From: ChocPot-Mid sp043804925
GTDB taxonomy: Bacteria; Bacteroidota; Ignavibacteria; Kapaibacteriales; UBA2268
Direction of reading: 5' to 3'
Assembly (NCBI GenBank): GCA_043804925.1
Contig: JAZDIP010000012.1
Coordinates: forward strand, 1-64,000
DNA length: 64,000 nucleotides
Part shown: one piece after another, positions 18,498-26,075 of the stretch
Position numbering within the stretch: the first letter of the stretch is position 1
Layout of the letters: each line of letters starts with the position of its first letter
Program-made: the position numbers and the translations under genes
Notes under the pieces: model-generated
Database searches by the model: none
Told to the model about the DNA's origin: nothing
The model's input: only the letters and a program-made list of their open reading frames with translations

Positions 18498-19184
18498 ATG
18501 GACTCAATATTAGCCCTGATTATTATAGTAGTTTTGAGTTACATCGCAGGAGCAATCCCCAGCGCTGTAATTATAAGTAAACTGTTTTATGGTTTTGATA
18601 TTCGCGAAAAAGGGAGTGGGAATATGGGAAGCACAAATGCTTTTCGTGTTTTGGGTTGGAAATGGGGAGTTGTCGTACAAATTGCAGATGTTTTAAAGGG
18701 TTTATTTGCGGTTCTCGTTATTGCCAGATTATTTGATGTAAACTATAACTTCGGTTCATCGTATTTTGAAAATCAAACAATTATTATGATTATAGCCGGT
18801 ATAAGTTCAGTTATTGGACACATATATTCTTTTTTTGTAGGTTTTAAAGGAGGCAAAGGAATAAGCACAACAGCAGGAATGCTTCTTGGCGTTGCTCCGA
18901 TTGAAGTAGGCATTGCACTTGGAATTTTTCTTATAGCTGTTACACTTTCCGGTTATATATCGTTGGGTTCAATTTTAGCCGCATTGTCCTTGCCATCATC
19001 CTTATTATTTAGGTATAATATTTTCGGAGTAAATATTCCGGGTTATCATATATTGATTTATTTCATATCTGCTCTTGCTTTGCTTTTAGTTTTTGCACAT
19101 CGTTCAAATATTAAAAGACTTCTTAAAGGCACTGAAAACAGGTTCAATAAACTTCATCTGATAAAACTAAAACAACCTAAATAG
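18498..19184 (+). CDS. plsY: acyl-phosphate:glycerol-3-phosphate acyltransferase
   Basis: A 228-residue inner-membrane enzyme that moves the acyl group from acyl-phosphate (made by PlsX, at 28.8 kb) to glycerol 3-phosphate, the first step in phospholipid synthesis. Conserved blocks: AIPSAVIISKLFYGFDIRE, GSGNMGSTNAFRVLG, and GFKGGKGISTTAGMLLG, the glycerol-phosphate site. About five to seven membrane segments are visible. The next gene, gpsA, makes the glycerol 3-phosphate it uses, so the pair is a functional unit. Confidence 0.96.
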   Translation: MDSILALIIIVVLSYIAGAIPSAVIISKLFYGFDIREKGSGNMGSTNAFRVLGWKWGVVVQIADVLKGLFAVLVIARLFDVNYNFGSSYFENQTIIMIIAGISSVIGHIYSFFVGFKGGKGISTTAGMLLGVAPIEVGIALGIFLIAVTLSGYISLGSILAALSLPSSLLFRYNIFGVNIPGYHILIYFISALALLLVFAHRSNIKRLLKGTENRFNKLHLIKLKQPK

Positions 19185-19274
19185 GAGTTTAATGTTTTGA
19201 AAGTTTTGTGAGTTTGTGAGTTTTTAGTTCAAATAGGTTTATGCTAGTTATATGGTTGGTTTTTAAAAAAAATT

Positions 19275-20297
19275 GTGTGGATTAAAAAATTGTTCGGACA
19301 TTTAAAAATAGCAATAATCGGTGCCGGTGGATGGGGAACATCGGTAGCAAAGGTATTGACTGAAAACAACCACAAGGTTATTATCTGGACTCACGAAACA
19401 GACGTCGTCGATGAATTGAACAAATCGTTCACAAACTCAAAATATCTGCCTGAGGTTCAGCTTGATTCAAATGTAAAGGCAACAAATGACCCAAACGATA
19501 TAAAAAGATGTGATTTTTACGTCTTGGCTGTACCTACTCAATATATTAGACCGGTTTTCAATCAGTACAAATTTCCTGTTAAAGATAAAATCCTTGTTAA
19601 CCTTTCCAAAGGTATCGAGAAAAACACCTTGATGAGGGTTTCTCAAATTCTTTTTGATGTTGCCGGAATAAACGGAAATCAATACGTTGTGTTAACCGGA
19701 CCGAGCCATGCTGAAGAAGTTTCACGCAAAACACCAACAACAGTAGTTGCGGCATCAGACATTATTGAAAATGCAAGATTAATACAGGATATTTTTTCTA
19801 ATGCATACTTTAGGGTTTATACTTCGGATGATGTAGTCGGTTGTGAAATGGGAGGTGCTTTAAAAAATGTAATAGCAATAGCGGCTGGTATTATTGATGG
19901 TCTGGGTATTGGCGATAATACGAAAGCGGCACTTCTTACGAGAGGTTTGGCAGGTATGACTCGGCTTGGGGTAACACTCGGAGCTAATCCAATCACTTTT
20001 TCGGGACTTTCCGGACTTGGTGATTTAATTGTAACCTGTAACAGTAAACATAGCCGTAACCGGTATGTCGGTGAGCAAATTGGGAAAGGGAAATTATTAA
20101 AAGATATTTTAACAGAGATGAAAATGGTTGCCGAGGGAGTTGAAACAACAATGTCGGCTTTTCAACTAAGTGAAAAACATCACGTAGAATTGCCAATTAC
20201 TGCCCAAGTCTATAAGATTTTATTTGAAGATGTTAATCCGCTGAATGCTATGGCAAACCTTATGACAAGAGAAACGAAGCACGAGTGGTGGTGGTGA
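19275..20297 (+). CDS. gpsA: NAD(P)-dependent glycerol-3-phosphate dehydrogenase
   Basis: A 340-residue cytosolic enzyme that reduces dihydroxyacetone phosphate to sn-glycerol 3-phosphate for phospholipids. IAIIGAGGWGTSVA is the nucleotide-binding motif; LSKGIEKNTL, LTGPSHAEEV, GGALKNVIAIAAGIIDG (with the catalytic Lys) and NSKHSRNRYVGEQIGKG are family blocks. No ATG is available near the N terminus: the frame begins with GTG at 19275 (or TTG at 19290), about ten codons before the usual MKIAxxG start. It follows plsY after a 90-base gap that contains TGAGTTT repeats. Confidence 0.95.
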   Translation: MWIKKLFGHLKIAIIGAGGWGTSVAKVLTENNHKVIIWTHETDVVDELNKSFTNSKYLPEVQLDSNVKATNDPNDIKRCDFYVLAVPTQYIRPVFNQYKFPVKDKILVNLSKGIEKNTLMRVSQILFDVAGINGNQYVVLTGPSHAEEVSRKTPTTVVAASDIIENARLIQDIFSNAYFRVYTSDDVVGCEMGGALKNVIAIAAGIIDGLGIGDNTKAALLTRGLAGMTRLGVTLGANPITFSGLSGLGDLIVTCNSKHSRNRYVGEQIGKGKLLKDILTEMKMVAEGVETTMSAFQLSEKHHVELPITAQVYKILFEDVNPLNAMANLMTRETKHEWWW

Positions 20298-20595
20298 TAT
20301 TGAAAACAGAAAACAGAAAATTAGAAATTAGAAAAAGAAGTCAGAAAGCAGAAAAGGTTCGGCAATATCTTGTCCCTTGAAAAAAATTCATTTACGACAA
20401 ATAGCTTTGTAACCTTTTTTTTGTTTGAAGTGTCTGTAATTATAAAGGAATAAATCAAAATTATGTTCTTTGAAATATTTTAAATAATTATTGGATTTTT
20501 GACTAAAAATTAATAAAATTTTCTTAGTTTTGAAAACTTTAGCATGACTATCATATAGAAAAAAGGATTTTTAATAATAAAATAAGGATAATATT
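20298..20595. other. intergenic region with short repeats and possible terminator
   Basis: The first 60 bases after gpsA are degenerate GAAAACAGAAAACAG and GAAATTAG words. AAAAGGTT near 20355 can pair with AACCTTTTTTTT near 20411 across a long loop, a weak terminator candidate. The rest is plain AT-rich DNA upstream of the STAS gene. Confidence 0.45.
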
Positions 20596-20946
20596 ATGTC
20601 TCAGATAAAAGTTGAGGAGCAAATTGGCGGAACTATCGTCCACTTGAAAGGTCAATTTATTGGTGGTGATGAGACAGAAGAGCTGAAAAATTTAGTTATT
20701 AAATTATCAGGGGAAAAAAAGAGCAAACTAATAATTTCGCTTGAAAAAGTTACTTATTTGAACTCAACTGCTTTAGGAGTACTGATATCTGCCCATGCCA
20801 GTTTTGCTAAAAGAGGAGGTAAAATATTGCTCTGTTGTCTGAGTAAGTCTATCGAAAATATCTTTATGATAACGAAATTGACTTTGGTTTTCGAGATTAC
20901 GGAAACTCTTGAAGAAGCAATAAAGCTAATGAATAATGAAAAGTGA
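20596..20946 (+). CDS. STAS-domain anti-sigma factor antagonist-like protein
   Basis: A 116-residue single STAS domain of the SpoIIAA/RsbV type. Such proteins bind anti-sigma factor kinases or scaffold proteins and are switched by phosphorylation of a Ser/Thr at the start of helix 2. The equivalent residues here are in YLNSTALGVLISAH, which keeps the Ser-Thr pair of the common DSSGLGVL motif. No anti-sigma kinase or phosphatase partner is encoded nearby. Its TGA stop (20944-20946) lies inside a GAAAAGTGA repeat array. It precedes the exbB-tonB genes, but no role in that system is shown. Confidence 0.85.
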   Translation: MSQIKVEEQIGGTIVHLKGQFIGGDETEELKNLVIKLSGEKKSKLIISLEKVTYLNSTALGVLISAHASFAKRGGKILLCCLSKSIENIFMITKLTLVFEITETLEEAIKLMNNEK

Positions 20947-21032
20947 AAAGTGAATAATTTTAGTCGATAGTCGAAAGTCGTTAGTCGACAGTAAAAACGG
21001 ATAACAGAAAACGGATAACGGATATCAGAAAT
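20938..21032 (+). repeat. 3'-end tandem word array (GAAAAGTGA, AGTCGWTAGTCGA, ACGGATAACA)
   Basis: Three word families follow each other: GAAAAGTGAAAAGTGAATAA, then AGTCGATAGTCGAAAGTCG, then ACGGATAACAGAAAACGG. The array starts inside the last codons of the STAS gene. Confidence 0.75.
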
Positions 21033-21080
21033 ATAGATGAAAATAATTTATTAACAGTAAAAATATAATGAGGTAATTTT

Positions 21081-21866
21081 ATGAAGAATTGGTTTAATAT
21101 GACAGTGATAATCTTATCATTAATAATTGGTATGTGGATTATCTGGTGGATAATCATGGGGAACCCATCCGGATTTGTCAATGGAGAATTAAGAACAGAA
21201 CCTAAACCCGGTGCAGTTTTGGCAACTATTCATACAGGCGGACCTTTGGTTGGAATATTAATTGCATTGATTATAATTTCAATTACTTTCGTTTTTGAAA
21301 GATTATTAACAATCAACAAAGCAAAAGGAAAAGGTAATCCTGCAATTTATATTAAAAATATGATTGAGAAACTCAAAGGCGGAGACTTGGAAAGTGCCTT
21401 AACAGAATGTGACAATCAAAGAGGCAGTGTAGCAAACGTTATGAGGGCGGCAATATCGAGATTCAAGGAAATTGAAAACGACCCTGCTTTTACCGCTGAA
21501 AAGAAGATTACTGAAACTCAAAGAGCAATTGACGAAGCTATGAACCTCGAAACTCCTTTACTCGAGAAGAATCTTGTAATTCTTTCGACTGTGGCTTCCA
21601 TCGCAACCATGGTCGGTTTGTTGGGAACGACTATCGGTATGATAAGGGCATTTCAGGCATTGGCATTAAGCGGTACGGTTTCGGCAACACAGTTGTCAAT
21701 CGGTATTTCCGAAGCATTGTACAATACTGCCGGAGGTTTGCTTGGTGCTATTATCTCAATTGTTGCTTTTAACTTCTTTACAACCAAAGTTGACAATTTT
21801 GTATATATGATAGATGAAGCTATATTAAACGTAACTCAGATATTTACTTTGAGAACGAAACATTAA
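21081..21866 (+). CDS. exbB: MotA/TolQ/ExbB proton channel family protein
   Basis: A 261-residue inner-membrane protein forming the proton channel that powers TonB. A first membrane segment (VIILSLIIGMWIIWWIIMG), a second after GGPLVGILIALIIISITFVF, and the conserved C-terminal pair (LVILSTVASIATMVGLLGTTIGMIRAF and GGLLGAIISIVAFNFF, given in part) match ExbB/TolQ. The insertion of a periplasmic stretch between segments 1 and 2 is usual in Bacteroidota-type ExbB. It is followed by two exbD genes and tonB on the same strand. The 243-base gap to exbD is filled with repeat words. Confidence 0.93.
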   Translation: MKNWFNMTVIILSLIIGMWIIWWIIMGNPSGFVNGELRTEPKPGAVLATIHTGGPLVGILIALIIISITFVFERLLTINKAKGKGNPAIYIKNMIEKLKGGDLESALTECDNQRGSVANVMRAAISRFKEIENDPAFTAEKKITETQRAIDEAMNLETPLLEKNLVILSTVASIATMVGLLGTTIGMIRAFQALALSGTVSATQLSIGISEALYNTAGGLLGAIISIVAFNFFTTKVDNFVYMIDEAILNVTQIFTLRTKH

Positions 21867-21869
21867 AAG

Positions 21870-22090
21870 CCGACAGTCTTTAGTCGTTAGTCGTTAGCAA
21901 AAAGATAGGAAAAGGGAAAAAGGAGAAAGGAAAAGGGAGAAGGGATAATGAAAAATGAATAATGAATAATGAATAATGAGAAATATTAGAATAGTAGAAG
22001 AAAAAAGCTAATAGCTAACTACTAACTTTTATTAACTTAAGAAACGGATAACGGATAACAGATAACGGATAACAGATAACGGATAACAAA
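21870..22090 (+). repeat. long 3'-end tandem word array after exbB
   Basis: Words in order: AGTCGTTAGTCGTTAG, GGAAAAGGGAAAAAGGAG, GAATAATGAATAATGAATAA, and ACGGATAACGGATAACAGAT repeated several times. It fills the exbB-exbD gap. The last word family recurs at 20.99 kb and inside the open frame at 24.56 kb. Confidence 0.8.
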
Positions 22091-22109
22091 AATAAAATAG
22101 GAGATAAAA

Positions 22110-22649
22110 GTGCCAAAAGTTAAAAAGAAAAGGATAAGTTTCGTTATCGACATGACACCACTTGTTGATATAACGTTTTTGCTTTTGACTTTCTTCATGT
22201 TTACAGCTAAGTTTAAAACGGAAGCCGAGAGTGAACAGAAGTTTTTCATTCAGCGTCCTCAGGTAACTGCCGATACATCGAAATTACCGGAAAGGGACTT
22301 GGCTATTGTAAAAGTAGCAATCGAGACCGATTCGGTTACCAATACAACCGATACATCGTTTTATTACGAAGTTGTTAATGAACAAGACCGTGCTGTGGTT
22401 TGGGCACAGGTTAAGGATTTTGCTCAAACAGATAAAGCTTTGATGAGAGTTGGTACACTTGACAGCAACAGCTTGAATTTAATGAGCCATTTGGTTAAAA
22501 ATACCATTCTTACAAATCCGAAAACCCGTTTTGCAATCGATGCCGACAAACGGCTCCAGTACAAATGGATTTGGACTATAATGAATGATGTTATGAGGAA
22601 AAACAGGGCAACTGTGTTCAATTTTGTAACGCAGAAAAAGGGAGCGTAA
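22110..22649 (+). CDS. exbD: ExbD/TolR-family biopolymer transport protein, first copy
   Basis: A 179-residue protein with one N-terminal membrane anchor and a periplasmic domain. The anchor holds the essential proton-carrying Asp in DMTPLVDITFLLLTFFMF. A GTG start at 22110 is set by AGGAG six bases upstream; there is no nearby ATG. The periplasmic part is typical in size for the Bacteroidota type (QRPQVTADTSKLPERD). Works with ExbB and TonB. Confidence 0.93.
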   Translation: MPKVKKKRISFVIDMTPLVDITFLLLTFFMFTAKFKTEAESEQKFFIQRPQVTADTSKLPERDLAIVKVAIETDSVTNTTDTSFYYEVVNEQDRAVVWAQVKDFAQTDKALMRVGTLDSNSLNLMSHLVKNTILTNPKTRFAIDADKRLQYKWIWTIMNDVMRKNRATVFNFVTQKKGA

Positions 22650-22731
22650 TTAATTGTTAATTGTCAATTGTTAATGGTTAATTAAAGGAAAAATATTAAA
22701 TGAATAATGAAAATATGGATAGGAGATAAAT

Positions 22732-23328
22732 ATGGCTGGCGGTAGCGGCGGCATGACATTGCCGGAAAGAGCGAGTAGGGGTAAAACCAGTAAGCGTAAA
22801 AAGAAAAAAAGAGTGGGCTTCCATCTGGATATGACACCTTTGGTTGATATTACGTTTTTGTTGCTGACATTTTTTATGTTTACTACAACCATGGCTGCAC
22901 CTCAGGTTATGGAGATGTCAATTCCTCCTGAATTACTTTTAAATGTGGAGGTTAAGGAAAGTGAACTGATGACATTAACGGTACGTAAGGATGGTGAAAT
23001 ATTTTGGAATATCGGCACTGATGAACCTGAAAAGGTAAAATTAGAGAAAATAAGAGACTTATCTGAAAGAGAAAATCTTAAGAAAACCGTAAGAAACAAA
23101 CTTATAACTTCTTTGAAAGTTTCTCCGGAAGCATCTTATGGTCTGGTGGTCAATATTTTGGATGAATTGAATCTGGCAGAAGTAAAAATTTCTGAAGTTA
23201 TAGGTTCTGAAAAAGATGAGGAAGGTAATCCGACAAAAAGAAAAAGAAAATTTACTTTAGCCAATTTTACTGATGATGATGCAAAGCTAATTGGTGAGGA
23301 TACATTGAAGTTGGGAGTAAAAAAATGA
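22732..23328 (+). CDS. exbD: ExbD/TolR-family biopolymer transport protein, second copy
   Basis: A 198-residue ExbD paralogue. A basic cytosolic head (GKTSKRKKKKRVGFHLD) precedes the same DMTPLVDITFLLLTFFMF membrane motif as the first copy. The periplasmic domain differs from the first copy, so the two probably form a hetero-oligomer or serve different TonB states. AGGAGATAAAT precedes the ATG. Its stop overlaps the tonB start by 4 bases (ATGA), showing translational coupling. Confidence 0.93.
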   Translation: MAGGSGGMTLPERASRGKTSKRKKKKRVGFHLDMTPLVDITFLLLTFFMFTTTMAAPQVMEMSIPPELLLNVEVKESELMTLTVRKDGEIFWNIGTDEPEKVKLEKIRDLSERENLKKTVRNKLITSLKVSPEASYGLVVNILDELNLAEVKISEVIGSEKDEEGNPTKRKRKFTLANFTDDDAKLIGEDTLKLGVKK

Positions 23329-24098
23329 CGAACATTGCATTAGAAATCCCGGCGGCACCTGAATACGGGGCAATAGAACTAAAAGAGTATATAAACAAAC
23401 ATACTATCAGGGGATTTATTATAACAATTGCCTTATTCATGTTATTAATACTTCTGTATTGGGGATTTGTTACTATTTCTGCTTCAAGCACAAATATATT
23501 GAAAACAGCTCCTCTTGTTAAACTGAGACTCGAGAACCTACCACCTCCAGGTGCAGATGAAGAGATGCCCCCTCCTCCTACTGAAACTATTATTAACACA
23601 GGTCCTGCCGCAAGAGCCGGTACACCTGTTCCGGTTCCGGACGCACAAATTACTGAAGATTTACAGGAATTTGCCGATATGGAGGTTCTTTCACGTGCTT
23701 CTGCCGAAGGTGGTGACGGAATTGACCTTGGTGGCTTTGCTCCGAATATTGATTTTGATGCTAAGGATGTTAAAGTAAATGTAAGAGAGCAGGAACCGGG
23801 AATTGATGAATTTATTCCTGTTGAAAAGGAACCTTATATTGATTTGAATGAATTACAAAAGAGAATTCAATATCCCGAAATAGCAAGGCGTGCAGGTATC
23901 GAAGGTAAAGTTCTAATTCGTGTTCTTGTGGAAAAAGACGGTAAACCAAAAAGGCACAGAGTTGAATATTCTGATAATGAACAATTGAATGACGCAGCAG
24001 TTAAAGCCGTTATGGCATCTGTTTTCACACCTGCCATTCAAAATGACAGACCGGTGGTTTGTTGGGTAACTATTCCCGTTACTTTTAGGTTGAGATAA
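23325..24098 (+). CDS. tonB: energy transducer TonB
   Basis: A 257-residue TonB that passes proton-motive energy from ExbB/ExbD to outer-membrane receptors. One membrane segment (FIITIALFMLLILLYWGFVT) is followed by a short proline-rich stretch (LPPPGADEEMPPPPTE) and a C-terminal domain with the family pattern IQYPEIARRAGIEGKVLIRV, VEKDGKPKRHRV, DAAVKAVMASVFTPA and VPVTFRLR-like end (here TIPVTFRLR). It closes the transport operon and is followed by a terminator. Confidence 0.95.
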   Translation: MTNIALEIPAAPEYGAIELKEYINKHTIRGFIITIALFMLLILLYWGFVTISASSTNILKTAPLVKLRLENLPPPGADEEMPPPPTETIINTGPAARAGTPVPVPDAQITEDLQEFADMEVLSRASAEGGDGIDLGGFAPNIDFDAKDVKVNVREQEPGIDEFIPVEKEPYIDLNELQKRIQYPEIARRAGIEGKVLIRVLVEKDGKPKRHRVEYSDNEQLNDAAVKAVMASVFTPAIQNDRPVVCWVTIPVTFRLR

Positions 24099-24140
24099 AT
24101 TTAGTGAAAAGTGAAAAGTGAGAAGTGAGAAGTGAATAAA

Positions 24141-24171
24141 GCCCCGGTATTTTGTCGGGGTTTTCTTTTCT
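24141..24171 (+). terminator. rho-independent terminator after tonB
   Basis: CCCCG (24142-24146) pairs with CGGGG (24156-24160) and is followed by TTTTCTTTTC. It is preceded by GAAAAGTGAGAAGTGAG words and followed by TTTAGAGTTTAGAATTTTG words. Confidence 0.85.
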
Positions 24172-24237
24172 TTAGTTTAGAGTTTAGAATTTTGAGTTTA
24201 GAATTTATTTTTACAATAAATATGGTTTTAAGGTAAA

Positions 24238-24456
24238 ATGTTGGTCCATATAATTAATTACAGTATAAGAGCTTTGATAATAGTTTTAGGTATCGTTATG
24301 CTTAGTGGTGTATTGTCATCGGCTGATTGGAACCCAACTTTTTTAAAAATAATGGGAATCGTTTTCATTTTATTTGGCACTTATAGGATTATTATCTATT
24401 ACTCTCAGGTGAAAAGGTATAACTTTGATGTTGAGGAGGAAGAAGATGAAGAATAG
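24238..24456 (+). CDS. small two-helix membrane protein
   Basis: A 72-residue protein of unknown function. Two hydrophobic helices (LIIVLGIVMLSGVLSS and LKIMGIVFILFGTYRIIIYY) are followed by an acidic tail (VEEEEDEE). The DNA encoding the tail contains AGGAGG at 24434-24439, which is well placed as ribosome-binding site for an ATG at 24446, so the next frame may be translationally coupled. It lies between tonB and a phosphate-binding-like lipoprotein, a position seen for small membrane proteins in similar clusters of this group. Confidence 0.7.
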   Translation: MLVHIINYSIRALIIVLGIVMLSGVLSSADWNPTFLKIMGIVFILFGTYRIIIYYSQVKRYNFDVEEEEDEE

Positions 24457-25879
24457 AAGTCAGAAGACAGAAGTCAGAAATCAGAATTTTTGGAGAAAGA
24501 AAAAGGGAGAAGGGAGAAAGGATTTAATTACGAATTACGAATTACGAATTACGAATGAAGGAACGGACAACGGACAACCGATAACGGATAACGAGAAATC
24601 AATTACGAATTACGAATTACGAATTACGAATGAAAACCTTTCAGAATTCAGTGAGAAAAATCTCAGTGGAACTCTGTGCGACCTCAGTGGAACTCTGTGT
24701 AATGATACGATTGATGAGAAAAAGGCGGAAATCAGAAATCAAAATTTAATTACGAATTACGAATTACGAATTACGAATGAAGGAACGGACAACGGACAAC
24801 CGATAACCGATAACGAGAAATCAATTACGAATTACGAATTACGAATTACGAATGATGGACAAAAAAATTACAGGAATTTGAATAAACTCAAAACTCTCAA
24901 CTCAAAACTCTCAACTCAAAAAGGTTACAACCAAGCAAAGAAGATTAAAAAGTTTTTCAGCAGATTTCCGGTTTACATATTTTTTCTTCTTAGCTTCACT
25001 TTTTTTGCTTGTAACAAATCGGATAAAGACCCGAAAGCATCAGGGATTTATGAATCTGTTAATTCCGGAACAATTACATGCCTTGTTGATGAAGCAGTAT
25101 GGGATTTTATGCAGCCCGTTTTCAATATGTACGATTCGGCATATAAGGAAATCCATCCGACTTTCCTGAAAGTTACTTCGCGTGAAGCAATGGCTCAGTT
25201 ATTAGCGGGAAATGTTAAAGTGATTGTTACCCCGAGGGATTATTTGAAAGATGAAGATTCGCTAATGAAAGCTTTTAAAGTGGAACCACACGAAAGGGCA
25301 ATTTATGCAATTGACGGTTTAGTATTTTATGTCAATAAAGATTTTCCTTTGGATAGTATTAGCGATTCCCAAATAAAAGAAATATTATCGAAACCGGATA
25401 AAAAATTAAAAGATTATTTTCCTCATTTGAAAAAAGAACCTGTTTTCGTTTGCAACGATTATACTTCATCAGAATATGCTAATTTGCAAAAAATTGTCCT
25501 GAAAGGTACTCCCTCTAAAAATAAGATTATCTTTCAAAAAAATTCCGAACTTGTAAAAAAATATGTCAGGGAAAATCCTGATGCAATTGGTATTGGATAC
25601 TTATCCCAGATCGTGAAAGATGCTGATTTAAAAGGTTTGATGATTAGCTTTGTTGATTCCTCTGGAAAATATATTTTCCCTCATGTCGTTCATCAAGCAA
25701 ATATTTTAAGAAAATATTACCCATATATTGTTAATCATTACGTCTATATACTTAAGAAACAACGCGACCGTGCTTTTTGGTTTGCTATGTTTCTCGAAAG
25801 AGAATTTGTTGTTCAGTCGTATTTTAATAATTCGGGTATTGTTCCGGCTTATGCAAAGATTAAGCTGATTGAGGAGTAA
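24446..25879 (+). CDS. phosphate-binding-protein-like (PstS-type) lipoprotein with repeat-derived N-terminal extension
   Basis: The C-terminal 290 residues are a periplasmic-binding-protein-like domain (ITCLVDEAVWDFMQPVF, VKVIVTPRDYLKD, IYAIDGLVFYVNKDFPLDSI, DAIGIGYLSQIV) with a lipoprotein signal ending in LLSFTFFAC; the lipid Cys is at 25010-25012. Upstream of that signal the frame stays open for about 145 codons made of intergenic repeat words (ITNYELRIT units, a 112-base direct repeat twice). The only ATGs in frame are 24425, 24428 and 24446. A TTG at 24878 would give a 44-residue signal region and is the more functional start. Neighbouring exb/tonB and TPR genes suggest an envelope role rather than phosphate import. 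Confidence 0.75.
   Translation: MKNRSQKTEVRNQNFWRKKKGEGRKDLITNYELRITNEGTDNGQPITDNEKSITNYELRITNENLSEFSEKNLSGTLCDLSGTLCNDTIDEKKAEIRNQNLITNYELRITNEGTDNGQPITDNEKSITNYELRITNDGQKNYRNLNKLKTLNSKLSTQKGYNQAKKIKKFFSRFPVYIFFLLSFTFFACNKSDKDPKASGIYESVNSGTITCLVDEAVWDFMQPVFNMYDSAYKEIHPTFLKVTSREAMAQLLAGNVKVIVTPRDYLKDEDSLMKAFKVEPHERAIYAIDGLVFYVNKDFPLDSISDSQIKEILSKPDKKLKDYFPHLKKEPVFVCNDYTSSEYANLQKIVLKGTPSKNKIIFQKNSELVKKYVRENPDAIGIGYLSQIVKDADLKGLMISFVDSSGKYIFPHVVHQANILRKYYPYIVNHYVYILKKQRDRAFWFAMFLEREFVVQSYFNNSGIVPAYAKIKLIEE
24522..24633 (+). repeat. 112-base direct repeat, copy 1
   Basis: Near-identical (one mismatch) to 24744-24855, offset 222 bases or exactly 74 codons. Each copy holds AATTACGAATTACGAATTAC arrays flanking ACGGACAACGGACAACCGAT. 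Confidence 0.9.
24744..24855 (+). repeat. 112-base direct repeat, copy 2
   Basis: Second copy of 24522-24633. The single difference is ATAACCGATAAC in place of ATAACGGATAAC. Between the copies lie CTCAGTGGAACTCTGTG words. Confidence 0.9.
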
Positions 25880-26050
25880 TTGTCAATTGTTAATTGTCAA
25901 TTGTTAATGTAGAAGGTATTGAAATAGATGAAGACTTTAAGTTCTTTGTGTAAAAATGTTTATTAAAGAAAATTATTACACAGAGTTACATAGAGACTGG
26001 AGTCAGGAGAATGGTGAAGAGAAAAGGGAGAAAGGAAAAGAATAAAAAAA
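25880..26050 (+). repeat. repeat-word intergenic region before TPR gene
   Basis: TTGTCAATTGTTAATTGTCA immediately after the stop codon is followed by TTACACAGAGTTACATAGAG and GAGAAAAGGGAGAAAGGAAA. No gene is visible. Confidence 0.7.
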
Positions 26051-26075
26051 ATTTTATTGATATTAAGGTATAAAA

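Noticed and set aside
18418..18515. Short ATG frame overlapping the end of the RNA methyltransferase gene and the start of plsY
   Set aside because: About 31 codons, AT-driven composition, and it runs into the plsY start; no homology.
24522..24855. Two spaced repeats considered as a CRISPR array
   Set aside because: Only two copies, internally repetitive, no palindromic repeat unit and no cas genes.
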